From NCBI RefSeq assembly GCF_900105175.1, contig NZ_LT629771.1, positions 1,860,001-1,924,000 on the forward strand: a stretch of DNA of 64,000 nt. Direction: 5' to 3'. The notes below the pieces were generated by a model. It worked only from the letters and a program-made list of their open reading frames with translations, was not told the DNA's origin and ran no database searches. Below, one piece after another: positions 1-8,111 of this stretch; position 1 is the first letter of the stretch; every line of letters begins with the position of its first letter. Position numbers and translations under genes: made by a program. This stretch comes from Jiangella sp. DSM 45060. GTDB lineage: Bacteria > Actinomycetota > Actinomycetes > Jiangellales > Jiangellaceae.

Positions 1-326
1 CCGTCATCGCCGCCGCCCGCATGCGCGCCGCCGGGCTGACGCCGCCCGGCGTCGTCGTCACCGCCGACGACGTGCTGCGCGGCAAACCGCATCCGGAGCC
101 GTACCTGCTGGGTGCGCAGCGGCTGGGCGTCGAGCCCGGCCGCTGCGTCGTCGTCGAGGACGCGCCCAGCGGCATCGCCGCGGCCCGGGCGGCCGGCATG
201 GCCGTCGTCGGCGTCGTGTCCACGCACGAGGCGCGGCAGCTGGAGGCCGATCTCGTCGCCGGCAGCCCGGCCGAGGTCAGGATCGACGGAACCGGCCCGC
301 TGCTCGTCGACGTCACAGCCCCGTGA
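1..326 (+). CDS. HAD-family sugar/phosphoglycolate phosphatase (C-terminal part)
   Basis: The gene is cut by the left edge of the window; about 108 residues remain, read in the frame beginning at base 3. The visible part holds GKPHPEPYL, the HAD motif III lysine region, and then VVVEDAPSGIAAARAAGM, the motif IV acidic pair and its following helix. This is the usual C-terminal half of small-molecule HAD phosphatases of the phosphoglycolate/2-deoxyglucose-6-phosphate type, which remove phosphate from a phosphosugar in the cytoplasm. The substrate cannot be told. The stop codon overlaps the GTG start of the next gene (GTGA), so the two are probably co-transcribed and translationally coupled. Confidence 0.85.
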   Translation, partial: VIAAARMRAAGLTPPGVVVTADDVLRGKPHPEPYLLGAQRLGVEPGRCVVVEDAPSGIAAARAAGMAVVGVVSTHEARQLEADLVAGSPAEVRIDGTGPLLVDVTAP

Positions 327-1444
327 CCGCCGCACTCGCCCCGCACCAGCCGTGGAGCCGGCAGCAGCGCCGCCGCGTCCTCTGGCCCATCCTCGGCCTG
401 GTCGCGGCGGCCGGCTGCGCCGTCGTCGTGCTCGGGCTCGCGGTCGGCGACCTCGCGCCGTCCACCATCGCCACCGCCACGCTGTTCGCGCTGCTGCCGG
501 TCGTCGTGGTCGTCGGCGCGTTCCTGTGGCTGGACCGCTGGGAGCCCGAGCCCGGACGGACGATGCTGGCGGCGTTCCTGTGGGGCGCCGGCGTCGCGAC
601 GCTCGGCGCGCTGCTGGTGAACTCGCTGGTCGCGGTCACGTACGGCGAGTACACGTCGTCGGTGGTGTCGGCGCCGTTCGCCGAGGAGGCGCTGAAGGGC
701 GCGTTCCTGGTCGGCCTGCTGTGGCGGCAGCGGCACGAGCTGGACGGGCTCGTCGACGGCATCGTCTACGCGGGGCTGGTCGCGGCCGGGTTCGCGTTCG
801 TCGAGAACATCCTCTACCTGGGCCGGGCCTTCGACACCGCGTCGATCGACGGCTACAGCGTGTTCGTCGTGCGCGGCATCTTCTCGCCGTTCGCGCACCC
901 GCTGTTCACCGTCTTCATCGGCATCGCCGTCGGCCTCGCCGCGGGACGGCGCTCGGTCGCGGCGCGGGTGCTGCTGCCGCTCGTCGGGTACCTGCTGGCG
1001 GCCGGGCTGCACGCGCTGTGGAACGCGTCGGCGCTGTGGGACGACGGCCAGGGCTTCGTCGCCGTCTACGTCGTGGTCATGGTGCCGGTGTTCGCCGCCA
1101 TGCTCAGCATCGCGCTCTGGCAGCGCCGCCGCGAGCAGCGCGTCGTCGCCGCCCGGCTGGGCGAGTTCGTGCAGGCCGGGTGGATCCCGTGGTACGAGGT
1201 CGACCTGCTCTCGACCATGCGCAGCCGGCGCCGCTGGACCGCGGCGATGAAGTCGCAGTACGGCCGCGACGCCGCCGGCGCCGTGCGCGCCTACCAGGTC
1301 GCCGTCACCGAGCTCGCGTTCCTCGTCAACCGGCCGCGGCACGCCCGCGGCGACGATCGCGACGACCCCCGGCTGGCCGAGGTGCTGGCCTTCGTCGGCG
1401 AGACCCGCGCCCGGGCCGTCGCGCTGACCAGCGCCGGACGGTGA
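323..1444 (+). CDS. PrsW family intramembrane metalloprotease
   Basis: This is a polytopic membrane protein of 373 residues starting at a GTG that overlaps the previous stop. The PrsW signature is complete: EEALK at about residue 121, FAFVEN at about 158, a histidine in AHPLF at 192 and HALWN at 230, all within or beside hydrophobic helices. In PrsW/CPBP-type proteases these glutamates and histidines are the catalytic or metal-binding residues. PrsW of Bacillus cleaves an anti-sigma factor, but no anti-sigma gene is nearby, so the target is unknown. The last 100 residues are soluble and probably cytoplasmic. dapA follows after about 40 bases with its own promoter-like sequence. Confidence 0.88.
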   Translation: MTAALAPHQPWSRQQRRRVLWPILGLVAAAGCAVVVLGLAVGDLAPSTIATATLFALLPVVVVVGAFLWLDRWEPEPGRTMLAAFLWGAGVATLGALLVNSLVAVTYGEYTSSVVSAPFAEEALKGAFLVGLLWRQRHELDGLVDGIVYAGLVAAGFAFVENILYLGRAFDTASIDGYSVFVVRGIFSPFAHPLFTVFIGIAVGLAAGRRSVAARVLLPLVGYLLAAGLHALWNASALWDDGQGFVAVYVVVMVPVFAAMLSIALWQRRREQRVVAARLGEFVQAGWIPWYEVDLLSTMRSRRRWTAAMKSQYGRDAAGAVRAYQVAVTELAFLVNRPRHARGDDRDDPRLAEVLAFVGETRARAVALTSAGR

Positions 1445-1474
1445 GGCGAGTCGGCCTGCGGGGCCGGATCACGG

Positions 1475-1480
1475 TAGCCT
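1475..1480 (+). promoter_or_regulatory. -10 element of a probable leaderless dapA promoter
   Basis: TAGCCT ends six bases before the dapA ATG. That spacing puts the transcription start at or next to the first base of the start codon. No convincing -35 or ribosome binding site is visible, which fits a leaderless transcript. Confidence 0.45.
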
Positions 1481-1486
1481 TCTGCC

Positions 1487-2419
1487 ATGCCTGACGAGCT
1501 CTTCACCCTCGCCGCCGCCACCTCCGGCGCGCCGGGAGCCGCACCCTTCGGCCGCGTGTCGGTCGCCATGGTCACCCCGTTCCTCGACGACGGCGGCCTC
1601 GACCTCGAGGGGACGTCCGCCCTGGCGGAGAAGCTCGTCGCCGACGGCGCCGACGGCCTGGTCGTCGCCGGCACCACGGGCGAGAGCCCCACCACCTCCG
1701 ACGCCGAGAAGGACCTCGTCCTGCGCGCCGTCGTCGAGGCCGTCGGTTCCCGCGCCCGCGTCGTCGCCGGCGTCGGCACCTACGACACCCGGCACACCAG
1801 CGAGCTGGCCCAGGCCGCGCAGAAGGCCGGCGCCCACGGCCTGCTGGTCGTCTCGCCGTACTACAGCCGCCCGCCGCAGGAGGCGCTGTACCAGCACTTC
1901 GTCGCCGTCGCGTCGGCCACCGACCTGCCGGTCATGCTCTACGACATCCCCGGCCGCACCGGCGTGCCCATCGAGACCGAGACGCTGATCCGGCTGGCCG
2001 AGCACGACCGCATCGTCGCCGTCAAGGACGCCAAGGGCGACGTGTTCGCGTCGTCCGAGGTCATGGCCCGCACCGGGCTCGCCTACTACTCCGGCGACGA
2101 CGCCCTCAACCTCGCCCTGCTCACGCACGGCGCCGTCGGCATGGTGAGCGTCGTCGGTCACGTCGCGGCGGCCGAGTACGCCCACATGGTGCGCGCGCTC
2201 GACTCCGGCGACCTCGTGCGCGCGCTGCAGCTGCACCGCCGGCTCATCCCGGCCGTGCGCGGCATCATGGGCACCGGCCAGGGGGCCACCATGGCCAAGG
2301 CCGCCGTCGAGCTGCGTGGCGTCATCCGCAACCGCACGGTGCGCTCGCCCCTCATCCCCGCCACCGACGAGCAGGTCGCGCAACTGCGCGCCGACCTCGC
2401 CGAGGCGGGGCTCGCATGA
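1487..2419 (+). CDS. dapA: 4-hydroxy-tetrahydrodipicolinate synthase
   Basis: DapA condenses pyruvate with aspartate semialdehyde, the committed step of the lysine/diaminopimelate pathway, and so feeds peptidoglycan synthesis. The 310-residue protein has the GTTGE pyruvate-binding loop at about 62-66, the LYDIPGRTG tyrosine segment at 151-159 and the Schiff-base lysine K180 in VAVKDAKGD. The length is normal for the family. The stop overlaps the rnj start (ATGA). dapA followed by rnj and then ftsK is a common actinobacterial order; here ftsK is displaced about 36 kb downstream by accessory genes. Confidence 0.97.
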   Translation: MPDELFTLAAATSGAPGAAPFGRVSVAMVTPFLDDGGLDLEGTSALAEKLVADGADGLVVAGTTGESPTTSDAEKDLVLRAVVEAVGSRARVVAGVGTYDTRHTSELAQAAQKAGAHGLLVVSPYYSRPPQEALYQHFVAVASATDLPVMLYDIPGRTGVPIETETLIRLAEHDRIVAVKDAKGDVFASSEVMARTGLAYYSGDDALNLALLTHGAVGMVSVVGHVAAAEYAHMVRALDSGDLVRALQLHRRLIPAVRGIMGTGQGATMAKAAVELRGVIRNRTVRSPLIPATDEQVAQLRADLAEAGLA

Positions 2420-4104
2420 GCCATCCGCACCCGGAACTCCCCTCGCCGCCGTCCCTCGACCCCGCCGCGCTGCGCGTCGTCCCGCTCGGCGGGCTCGGCG
2501 AGGTCGGCCGCAACATGACCGTGTTCGAGTACGGCGGGCGGCTGCTGATCGTCGACTGCGGGGTGCTGTTCCCCGAGGACAACCAGCCCGGCGTCGACCT
2601 CATCCTGCCCGACTTCGAGTACATCCGGGACCGCCTCGACGACGTCGAGGCGATCGTGCTGACGCACGGGCACGAGGACCACATCGGCGCCGTCCCGTTC
2701 CTGCTGCGCGAGAAGCAGGACATCCCCGTCGTCGGCTCCCGGCTGACCCTCGCTCTGGTCGAGGCGAAGCTCAGGGAGCACCGCATCGACGCCTACCAGC
2801 TGCAGGTCAAGGAGGGGCAGTCGGAGCGGTTCGGCCCGTTCGAGGTCGAGTTCCTTGCCGTCAACCACTCCATCCCCGACGCGCTGGCGCTGTCCATCCG
2901 CACCCCGGCCGGCGTCGTGCTGCACACCGGCGACTTCAAGATGGACCAGCTGCCGCTGGACGGCCGGCTCACCGACCTCAACGGGTTCGCCCGGCTCGGC
3001 GACTCCGGCGTCGACCTGTTCATGGTCGACTCCACCAACGCCGAGGTGCCCGGGTTCACCCCGCACGAGCGCGACATCGCCGACGTCCTCGACGGCGTCT
3101 TCACCCGCGCGCCGCGCCGCGTCGTCGTCGCGTCCTTCGCCAGCCACGTCCACCGCGTGCAGCAGGTCCTCGACGTCGCCGTCGCCCACGGCCGCAAGGT
3201 CGCCTTCGTCGGCCGGTCCATGGTGCGCAACATGGGCATCGCCCGCGACCTCGGCTACCTCACCGTCCCCGGCGGCACCCTCGTCGACCTCAAGTCGATC
3301 GACGACCTCCCGCCCGACAAGGTCGTGCTGATGTCAACCGGCTCGCAGGGCGAGCCCATGGCGGCGCTGTCGCGCATCGCCAACCGCGACCACCCGGCCA
3401 TCCGCATCGAGCCCGGCGACGTCGTCGTGCTGGCGTCGTCGCTGATCCCGGGCAACGAGAACGCCGTGTCCCGGGTCATCAACGGGCTCACCCGCGAGGG
3501 CGCCACCGTCGTGCACAAGGGCAACGCCAAGGTGCACACGTCCGGCCACGCCTCCGCCGGCGAGCTGCTGTTCGCGTACAACCTGGTCAAGCCGCGCAAC
3601 GTCATGCCGATCCACGGCGAGACCCGGCACCTGTTCGCCAACGCCGACATCGCCGTCGCCGCCGGCGTGCCGCGCGAGCGGGTCGCGCTGGCCGAGGACG
3701 GCGTCGTCGTCGACCTCCTCGACGGCGTCGCGCGCGTCGTCGGCGCGGTGCCGTGCGGCTACGTCTACGTCGACGGCTCCAACGTCGGCGGGGTCGCCGA
3801 GGCGTCGCTGAAGGACCGCCGCATCCTCGGCGAAGAGGGCTTCATCTCCGTCGTCGTGGTCGTCGACTCCGTCACCGGGAAGGTCACCGGCGGGCCGGAG
3901 ATCCACGCCCGCGGATTCGCCGAGGACGACAGCGTCTTCGACGACATCCGGCCCGAGCTGGTGACGGCGCTGGAGAAGGCGGCCGAGGGCGGCAACGCCG
4001 ACACCTACCAGCTGCAGCAGACGGTGCGCCGCACTATCGGCCGCTGGGTCGGCGGCCGGCTGCGGCGCCGTCCGATGATCATCCCCGTCGTCGTCGAATC
4101 CTGA
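2416..4104 (+). CDS. rnj: Ribonuclease J
   Basis: This is a metallo-beta-lactamase/beta-CASP ribonuclease with both 5'-3' exonuclease and endonuclease activity, acting in mRNA decay and rRNA maturation. It has 562 residues. The zinc-binding motif HGHEDH is at 84-89, preceded by LGGLGEVGRN at about 24-33 and a catalytic DCG at 47-49. Further family segments are MSTGSQGEP near 309 and the late HTSGHAS and PIHGE motifs. The C-terminal dimerisation domain is present. Translation is coupled to dapA through the ATGA overlap. A second decay enzyme, rny, lies at the far end of the window. Confidence 0.95.
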   Translation: MSHPHPELPSPPSLDPAALRVVPLGGLGEVGRNMTVFEYGGRLLIVDCGVLFPEDNQPGVDLILPDFEYIRDRLDDVEAIVLTHGHEDHIGAVPFLLREKQDIPVVGSRLTLALVEAKLREHRIDAYQLQVKEGQSERFGPFEVEFLAVNHSIPDALALSIRTPAGVVLHTGDFKMDQLPLDGRLTDLNGFARLGDSGVDLFMVDSTNAEVPGFTPHERDIADVLDGVFTRAPRRVVVASFASHVHRVQQVLDVAVAHGRKVAFVGRSMVRNMGIARDLGYLTVPGGTLVDLKSIDDLPPDKVVLMSTGSQGEPMAALSRIANRDHPAIRIEPGDVVVLASSLIPGNENAVSRVINGLTREGATVVHKGNAKVHTSGHASAGELLFAYNLVKPRNVMPIHGETRHLFANADIAVAAGVPRERVALAEDGVVVDLLDGVARVVGAVPCGYVYVDGSNVGGVAEASLKDRRILGEEGFISVVVVVDSVTGKVTGGPEIHARGFAEDDSVFDDIRPELVTALEKAAEGGNADTYQLQQTVRRTIGRWVGGRLRRRPMIIPVVVES

Positions 4105-4133
4105 CCCGGCGGCCGCGCCGACAGGCCGCACTC

Positions 4134-4191
4134 CCCATGATCATCAATGATCCGACCACCCATAGGGGGTTGGATCATTGATGATCATGGG
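4134..4191. terminator. 20-bp perfect hairpin between convergent genes (bidirectional terminator)
   Basis: Bases 4134-4153 and 4172-4191 are perfect inverted repeats of 20 bp, separated by an 18-base loop. The stem is much richer in A and T (ATGATCATCAATGATC core) than its surroundings. It sits just after rnj, and its right arm covers the last codon and stop of the minus-strand SRPBCC gene. No T-tract follows, as is usual in high-GC actinobacteria. A bidirectional terminator is the simplest reading. A dispersed palindromic repeat family is an alternative. Confidence 0.75.
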
Positions 4192-4628
4192 AGGGGCGGG
4201 GCGGCGGCCTCGCCCAGCGCGGCGAGGATGCGGCGCCAGCCGTTGCCCATGATCGTGCGCGACAGCTGGTCGGCGGGGGAGCCGGGGTCGAAGCCGCGGT
4301 GGGTGAACAGCACCCGGGTGCCGCGGCCCTCCCGGCGCAGCTCGAAGCTGACCACCCAGCCGCTCGGCCCGTCCGCCGCGGCGTCGTCCCAGCTGAAGCT
4401 GAGCAGCTCCGGCTCGACCAGCTCGAGCACCTTGCAGGCGACGGTTCCGGAGAAGCCGACCGCCTCGATCGGCTTCGCCGCCATCGTGAACCGGGCGCCG
4501 ACCCGCGGCTCGAACCCCTCGGGGCGCATCAGCCAGCGGGCCAGCAGCTCCGGCGTCGTCAGGGCCCGCCAGACCAGCTCCGGCGGGTGCGGGTAGAAGT
4601 GGTCCAGCTCGATCTCGGTGTTCGTCAC
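4185..4628 (-). CDS. SRPBCC (AHSA1-like) domain protein
   Basis: This 147-residue START/AHSA1-type ligand-binding protein begins with the usual HFYPHPPELVWRALTTPELLARW pattern (first strand, then helix with the conserved tryptophans) and continues with alternating strands to a final helix. Such proteins bind hydrophobic ligands, but no reaction can be assigned. The start overlaps the stop of the ArsR-type gene by four bases. An ArsR regulator followed by an AHSA1 protein is a very common two-gene unit. The stop codon lies inside the right arm of the large hairpin. Confidence 0.85.
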   Translation of the reverse strand: MTNTEIELDHFYPHPPELVWRALTTPELLARWLMRPEGFEPRVGARFTMAAKPIEAVGFSGTVACKVLELVEPELLSFSWDDAAADGPSGWVVSFELRREGRGTRVLFTHRGFDPGSPADQLSRTIMGNGWRRILAALGEAAAPPLP

Positions 4629-4975
4629 CCGCCGCTCCCGTCGCCGCCGAGGTCGTCGAGCACGTCGCCGAGGTCGGTGAGCCGGGCCCGCCAGTACCGC
4701 TCGTACGGCGACAGCCAGTCGCGGACGCCGACGAGCGGGCCCGCGTGGACCGTGTAGTAGCGGTGCCGGCCGCGCTGCTCCTCGCGTACGAGGTCGGTGT
4801 CGCGGAGCACGCGCAGGTGCTCGGAGACGCTGGGGCGGGCCATGTCGAACCGGTCGGCGATGTCCTGGACCGTCTGCTCGCCGTCGAGCAGGAGGTCGAG
4901 GATGTCGCGGCGGGTCGGGTTGGCCAGCGCACCGAACAACCGGTCGGCGGGCGACGTCTTGCCCCGTTGCGGCAT
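4625..4975 (-). CDS. ArsR/SmtB family transcriptional regulator
   Basis: This is a winged-helix DNA-binding repressor of 116 residues. The helix-turn-helix spans about residues 15-70: ALANPTRRDILDLL, then QDIADRFDMARPSVSEHLRVL (second part the recognition helix), then the wing RGRHRYYTV. No cysteine metal-binding motif is present, so it is probably not a metal sensor. It belongs to the subgroup paired with AHSA1 proteins. A TAGAAC hexamer six bases before the ATG may be the -10 of a leaderless transcript. Its operator is unknown; the palindrome upstream of the neighbouring VOC gene is one candidate. Confidence 0.9.
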   Translation of the reverse strand: MPQRGKTSPADRLFGALANPTRRDILDLLLDGEQTVQDIADRFDMARPSVSEHLRVLRDTDLVREEQRGRHRYYTVHAGPLVGVRDWLSPYERYWRARLTDLGDVLDDLGGDGSGG

Positions 4976-4989
4976 GGCCCCGTTCTACC

Positions 4990-5352
4990 TCACCCGGCGG
5001 CCGACAGGACGTAGCCGTTGCCGTCGGGGTCGGCGAACGTGGCTTGGCGGCCCCACGGCATCTCGTTCGGCCCGTCGACGCTCACCCCGGCGGCCCGCAG
5101 CCGCTCGACGTCGGCGTCGAGATCGGACGACGCCAGGATGGTGCCGGCGGACGTCCCCGCCGTGGCGCCCGGGAACGGCCGGTGCAACACGATCGCCGTC
5201 GCCGCCCCCGGCGGGGCGACCTCCAGCCAGCGGGTGTCGCCCATGGCGAGGTCGGTGCGCACCTCGAACCCGAGCACGTCGGCATAGAACTCCCGCGCCC
5301 GCTCCTGGTCGTCGACGAACATGGTCAGCGTCTGGATCTGCGTCAGGCTCAT
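4990..5352 (-). CDS. VOC family (glyoxalase/bleomycin-resistance fold) protein
   Basis: This small soluble protein of 120 residues has the paired beta-alpha-beta-beta-beta modules of the vicinal-oxygen-chelate fold. It opens with an N-terminal strand, FVDDQERAREFYADVLGFEV, and ends in FADPDGNGYVL, the usual metal-ligand region. The substrate is unknown. I chose the ATG at 5352 rather than the GTG at 5361 because the GTG overlaps a near-consensus -10 (TATAGT, 5365-5360) and the ATG is seven bases after it, consistent with a leaderless mRNA. Confidence 0.87.
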   Translation of the reverse strand: MSLTQIQTLTMFVDDQERAREFYADVLGFEVRTDLAMGDTRWLEVAPPGAATAIVLHRPFPGATAGTSAGTILASSDLDADVERLRAAGVSVDGPNEMPWGRQATFADPDGNGYVLSAAG

Positions 5353-5359
5353 GCCCGGC

Positions 5360-5389
5360 ACTATAGGTAGGAAAAATCCTACGCGTCAA
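5360..5389 (-). promoter_or_regulatory. VOC gene promoter with perfect operator-like palindrome in the spacer
   Basis: Read on the minus strand, TTGACG (5389-5384) and TATAGT (5365-5360) form a good vegetative promoter with an 18-base spacer. The spacer contains a perfect inverted repeat, GTAGGA-N4-TCCTAC, at 5367-5382. A repressor or MerR-like activator bound there would sit exactly between the two promoter elements. Confidence 0.7.
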
Positions 5390-5484
5390 TCCGAGCCCGT
5401 TCATGCGGCCGCGCATGCGCCTCGACCCTGTCGCCGCGGAGCGGGCGCGCCCTAGCCTCGGTGGCGGGCGGAGGAGGTGGTCCG

Positions 5485-5952
5485 GTGCGGTCAGGCGGTG
5501 TCGCGGTGCTCGCGCTGGGCGTGCTCGTCCTGGCCGGGTGCGGCCTGCTCGGTGACGACGGCGACGGCGGCGCGGTGGGCGTGCTCGACATCGAGGCGGG
5601 CCAGTGCTTCACCGCGCCGGGCGAGGTGCAGGCGGAGCTGACGGAGCTGACCGGCGTCCCGTGCGACCGCGAGCACGACCAGGAGGCGTACGCCGTCGTC
5701 GGCTACACCGGTCCCGGCGGCGAGGAGGCCGACGCGTTCCCGGGCGACGACGCGCTCATCCGGTTCGCCGACGGCGCCTGCGCGCAGGAATTCGGCGAAT
5801 ATGTCGGCACGAACTATCTGGATTCCGCGCTCTTCTTCACCTATCTGCTCCCGTCGGTGCGCGGCTGGGAGGACGGCGATACCCACGTCGTGTGCTTCGT
5901 GACCACCACGGGCGAGAAACTCGACGCCTCGGTGCGCGACTCCGGAATGTAG
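5485..5952 (+). CDS. Secreted lipoprotein with septum-formation-like domain
   Basis: The GTG at 5485 is preceded by a strong GGAGGAGG ribosome binding site. From it, the 155-residue product has a short positive N-terminus, a hydrophobic stretch and the lipobox LAGC with the lipidated cysteine at residue 19. The mature part has the DIEAGQCF...VPCDREHDQEAYAVV pattern of the Septum_form domain family, with paired cysteines. The function of this family is poorly known; it is membrane-attached and faces outward. An upstream in-frame GTG at 5461 is less likely. The last third uses unusually many A/T-ending codons for this genome. The PAAR-like gene follows after 22 bases, so it may be transcribed with the injection-system genes. 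Confidence 0.75.
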   Translation: MRSGGVAVLALGVLVLAGCGLLGDDGDGGAVGVLDIEAGQCFTAPGEVQAELTELTGVPCDREHDQEAYAVVGYTGPGGEEADAFPGDDALIRFADGACAQEFGEYVGTNYLDSALFFTYLLPSVRGWEDGDTHVVCFVTTTGEKLDASVRDSGM

Positions 5953-5974
5953 GCCCAATTCGAGGAGGAACACG

Positions 5975-6361
5975 ATGGGTGATCCGCAGGTGGTCGACTC
6001 GGCGCAGACGAGCTGCTCGTTCGGCACGGCACCGGCGTCGCTCGGGGTGCTGCCGACGGCCCGGGTCACGGTCGAGGGACGGCCCGCCGCCACCGTCGCC
6101 GACGCCGTCCCGTTCCTGAACATCCGGCCCTTCAACACCTGCGTCAGCCTGGCGAACCCCATGGTCGCAGCCGCGACGAGCGCCGCGATGGGGGTGCTGA
6201 CGCCGCAGCCGTGCATCCCGGCGACGACGGCGTGGCTGCCCGGGTCGCCGTCGACGACCATCGGCGGGCGCCAGGCGCTGACGCTGGCGACGACCTGCCG
6301 CTGCCAGTGGGGCGGCATCATCACCGTGGCGCAGCCCGGCAGCGTCCAGACCACGTCCTGA
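5975..6361 (+). CDS. PAAR-like DUF4280 protein (spike tip)
   Basis: This 128-residue protein of the DUF4280/PAAR-like group starts at an ATG with GAGGAGG just upstream. It shows the family pattern: CSFGTAPASL near the start, a middle FNTCVSLANP segment, a TPQPCIP segment and the final TTCRCQWGGIITV. The regularly placed cysteines may bind metal. In contractile injection systems such proteins sharpen the tip of the VgrG-like spike or carry cargo. Its place directly before the sheath gene supports that role. Confidence 0.85.
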   Translation: MGDPQVVDSAQTSCSFGTAPASLGVLPTARVTVEGRPAATVADAVPFLNIRPFNTCVSLANPMVAAATSAAMGVLTPQPCIPATTAWLPGSPSTTIGGRQALTLATTCRCQWGGIITVAQPGSVQTTS

Positions 6362-6425
6362 GGTCATTTTCGCGTCCATGCGCGAGTGCATGAACCCGGG
6401 GAATTCCGGGCCATTGATCTGGTGT

Positions 6426-6442
6426 CGAAGAATGGATCTTCG
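6426..6442. promoter_or_regulatory. Operator-like palindrome upstream of the sheath operon
   Basis: CGAAGA-N5-TCTTCG is a perfect six-base inverted repeat in the 150-base gap before the sheath gene. The gap is more AT-rich than its surroundings and also contains GGAATTCC near 6400. It is the largest non-coding gap in the plus-strand structural arm and the most likely place for a promoter. I cannot define -35 and -10 hexamers with confidence. Confidence 0.4.
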
Positions 6443-6511
6443 TACGATTCCGTGACCGGCTCGGGAAAGAGTCGAACCGGTGCGGATTCCACGCCCGAGA
6501 AAGAGGTCGTC

Positions 6512-8083
6512 GTGCCCACTTACACAGCGCCCGGAGTGTACGTCGAAGAGGTCCCGTCGTCGCAGAAGGTCCTCACCGCGGTCCCCACGGCCATCGCCGC
6601 TTTCGTCGGGTTCACCGAGCGCGCCCCGGCCGACGACCCCGCCGACCCCCACGGCCTCGCGCCGCGGCTGGTCACCAGCTGGTCCCAGTACGAGCAGCTG
6701 TACGGCGGCTTCGTGGCCGGCGCCATGCTGCCGCTCTCGGTCTACGGCTACTTCCAGAACGGCGGCGCGCTGGCCTACATCGTCCGGGTGCCCAACAGCG
6801 AGCCGGCGGGGGAGCCGTCGACGGTGGCGCTGCCGGCCGCCGACCGCAGCCTCGGCAGCCCGCTGGTCATCGAGAGCGTGGAGCCCGACGCCGACCTCAC
6901 CGTCGCCGTCACCGCGCAGGAGCCGGCCGACGACGACAGCCCCGATCCCGCGCCGTTCACCATCGAGGTCCTCGACGGCGCCGACGTGGTCGAGTCGTAC
7001 CCGGACCTCACGCTGGGCGGGCCGCGCGACGCCGCCACCGTCGTCAACGCCGCGTCCACCAGGGTCAAGGTCAAGGTGGCGCTGGCCGAGGACACCGACC
7101 TCGCCGGCCAGCTCGACCTGCTGCGGCCCGGCCAGTACCCGCTCGAGCGCGCCGCGCCCCGTCCGGTGCCGGTCAACGGCCGCAAGTTCGCCGGCTCGGA
7201 GTCCGCGCGCACCGGTATCAACGGCCTGGCCATCGCCGAGGACGTCACGATGATCCTGGTGCCCGACCTCGTCACCGCCGCCACGCGCGACGACGGCAGC
7301 CTCGACCTCGGGCTGTGGAAGGCCGTGCAGACGGCGCTCATCGCGCACTGCGAGCAGTACTCCAACCGCATGGCGCTGCTCGACGCCCCGCCCGGCATGA
7401 CGCCGCAGCAGATCAAGGAGTGGCGCTCCGACCAGGCGCAGTACGACTCCGCCTTCGCCGCGCTCTACTACCCGTGGATCACCGTCGACAACCCCGGCGC
7501 CACCAACGGCGACGCGACCGCGCTGATCCCGCCGTCGGGACACGTCGCCGGCGTGTGGGCGCGCACCGACGAGACCCGCGGCGTCTGGAAGGCGCCCGCC
7601 AACGACACCATCCGCGGCGTCCTCGACGTCGAGCGGCCGGTCACGCAGAACGAGCAGTCGCTGCTCAACCCCATCGGCATCAACTGCATCCGCCCGTTCG
7701 GCACCCGCGGCATCCGCATCTGGGGCGCCCGCACGCTGTCCTCGGACACCGACTGGACCTACCTGAACGTCCGCCGGCTGTTCAACATGGTCGAGGCGAC
7801 GATCATGGACGGCACCCAGTGGGCGGTGTTCGAGCCCAACGACGTGAAGCTGTGGGAGGGCGTCTCGCGGACCCTCACCGGCTTCCTGCACGGGCTGTGG
7901 CAGGCCGGCGCGCTGTTCGGGCAGTCCGCGGCGCAGGCCTTCTACGTCAAGTGCGACGCCGAGACCAACCCGCCCGAGTCCATCGACCAGGGCAAGCTCG
8001 TCGTCGAGGTGGGTCTCGCGCCGGTCAAGCCGGCCGAGTTCGTGGTGTTCCGGATCAGCCAGACCAAGCAGAGCGCCGCCTGA
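6512..8083 (+). CDS. Contractile tail sheath protein
   Basis: This is the outer sheath of the contractile injection system, 523 residues from a GTG at 6512. I chose that start because the product then begins VPTYTAPGVYVEEVPS, the standard sheath N-terminus, with an AAAGAGG ribosome binding site before it; an upstream ATG at 6386 would add an unconserved extension. The C-terminal part (LNVRRLFNMVEATIMDGTQW and a final KPAEFVVFRI strand) is the conserved sheath core that forms the handshake mesh with neighbouring subunits. About 170 residues in the middle form the more variable outer domain. Sheath contraction drives the inner tube through the target membrane. Confidence 0.95.
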   Translation: MPTYTAPGVYVEEVPSSQKVLTAVPTAIAAFVGFTERAPADDPADPHGLAPRLVTSWSQYEQLYGGFVAGAMLPLSVYGYFQNGGALAYIVRVPNSEPAGEPSTVALPAADRSLGSPLVIESVEPDADLTVAVTAQEPADDDSPDPAPFTIEVLDGADVVESYPDLTLGGPRDAATVVNAASTRVKVKVALAEDTDLAGQLDLLRPGQYPLERAAPRPVPVNGRKFAGSESARTGINGLAIAEDVTMILVPDLVTAATRDDGSLDLGLWKAVQTALIAHCEQYSNRMALLDAPPGMTPQQIKEWRSDQAQYDSAFAALYYPWITVDNPGATNGDATALIPPSGHVAGVWARTDETRGVWKAPANDTIRGVLDVERPVTQNEQSLLNPIGINCIRPFGTRGIRIWGARTLSSDTDWTYLNVRRLFNMVEATIMDGTQWAVFEPNDVKLWEGVSRTLTGFLHGLWQAGALFGQSAAQAFYVKCDAETNPPESIDQGKLVVEVGLAPVKPAEFVVFRISQTKQSAA

Positions 8084-8111
8084 CCGGCGACCGCGACCGA
8101 AGGAGACCGAC

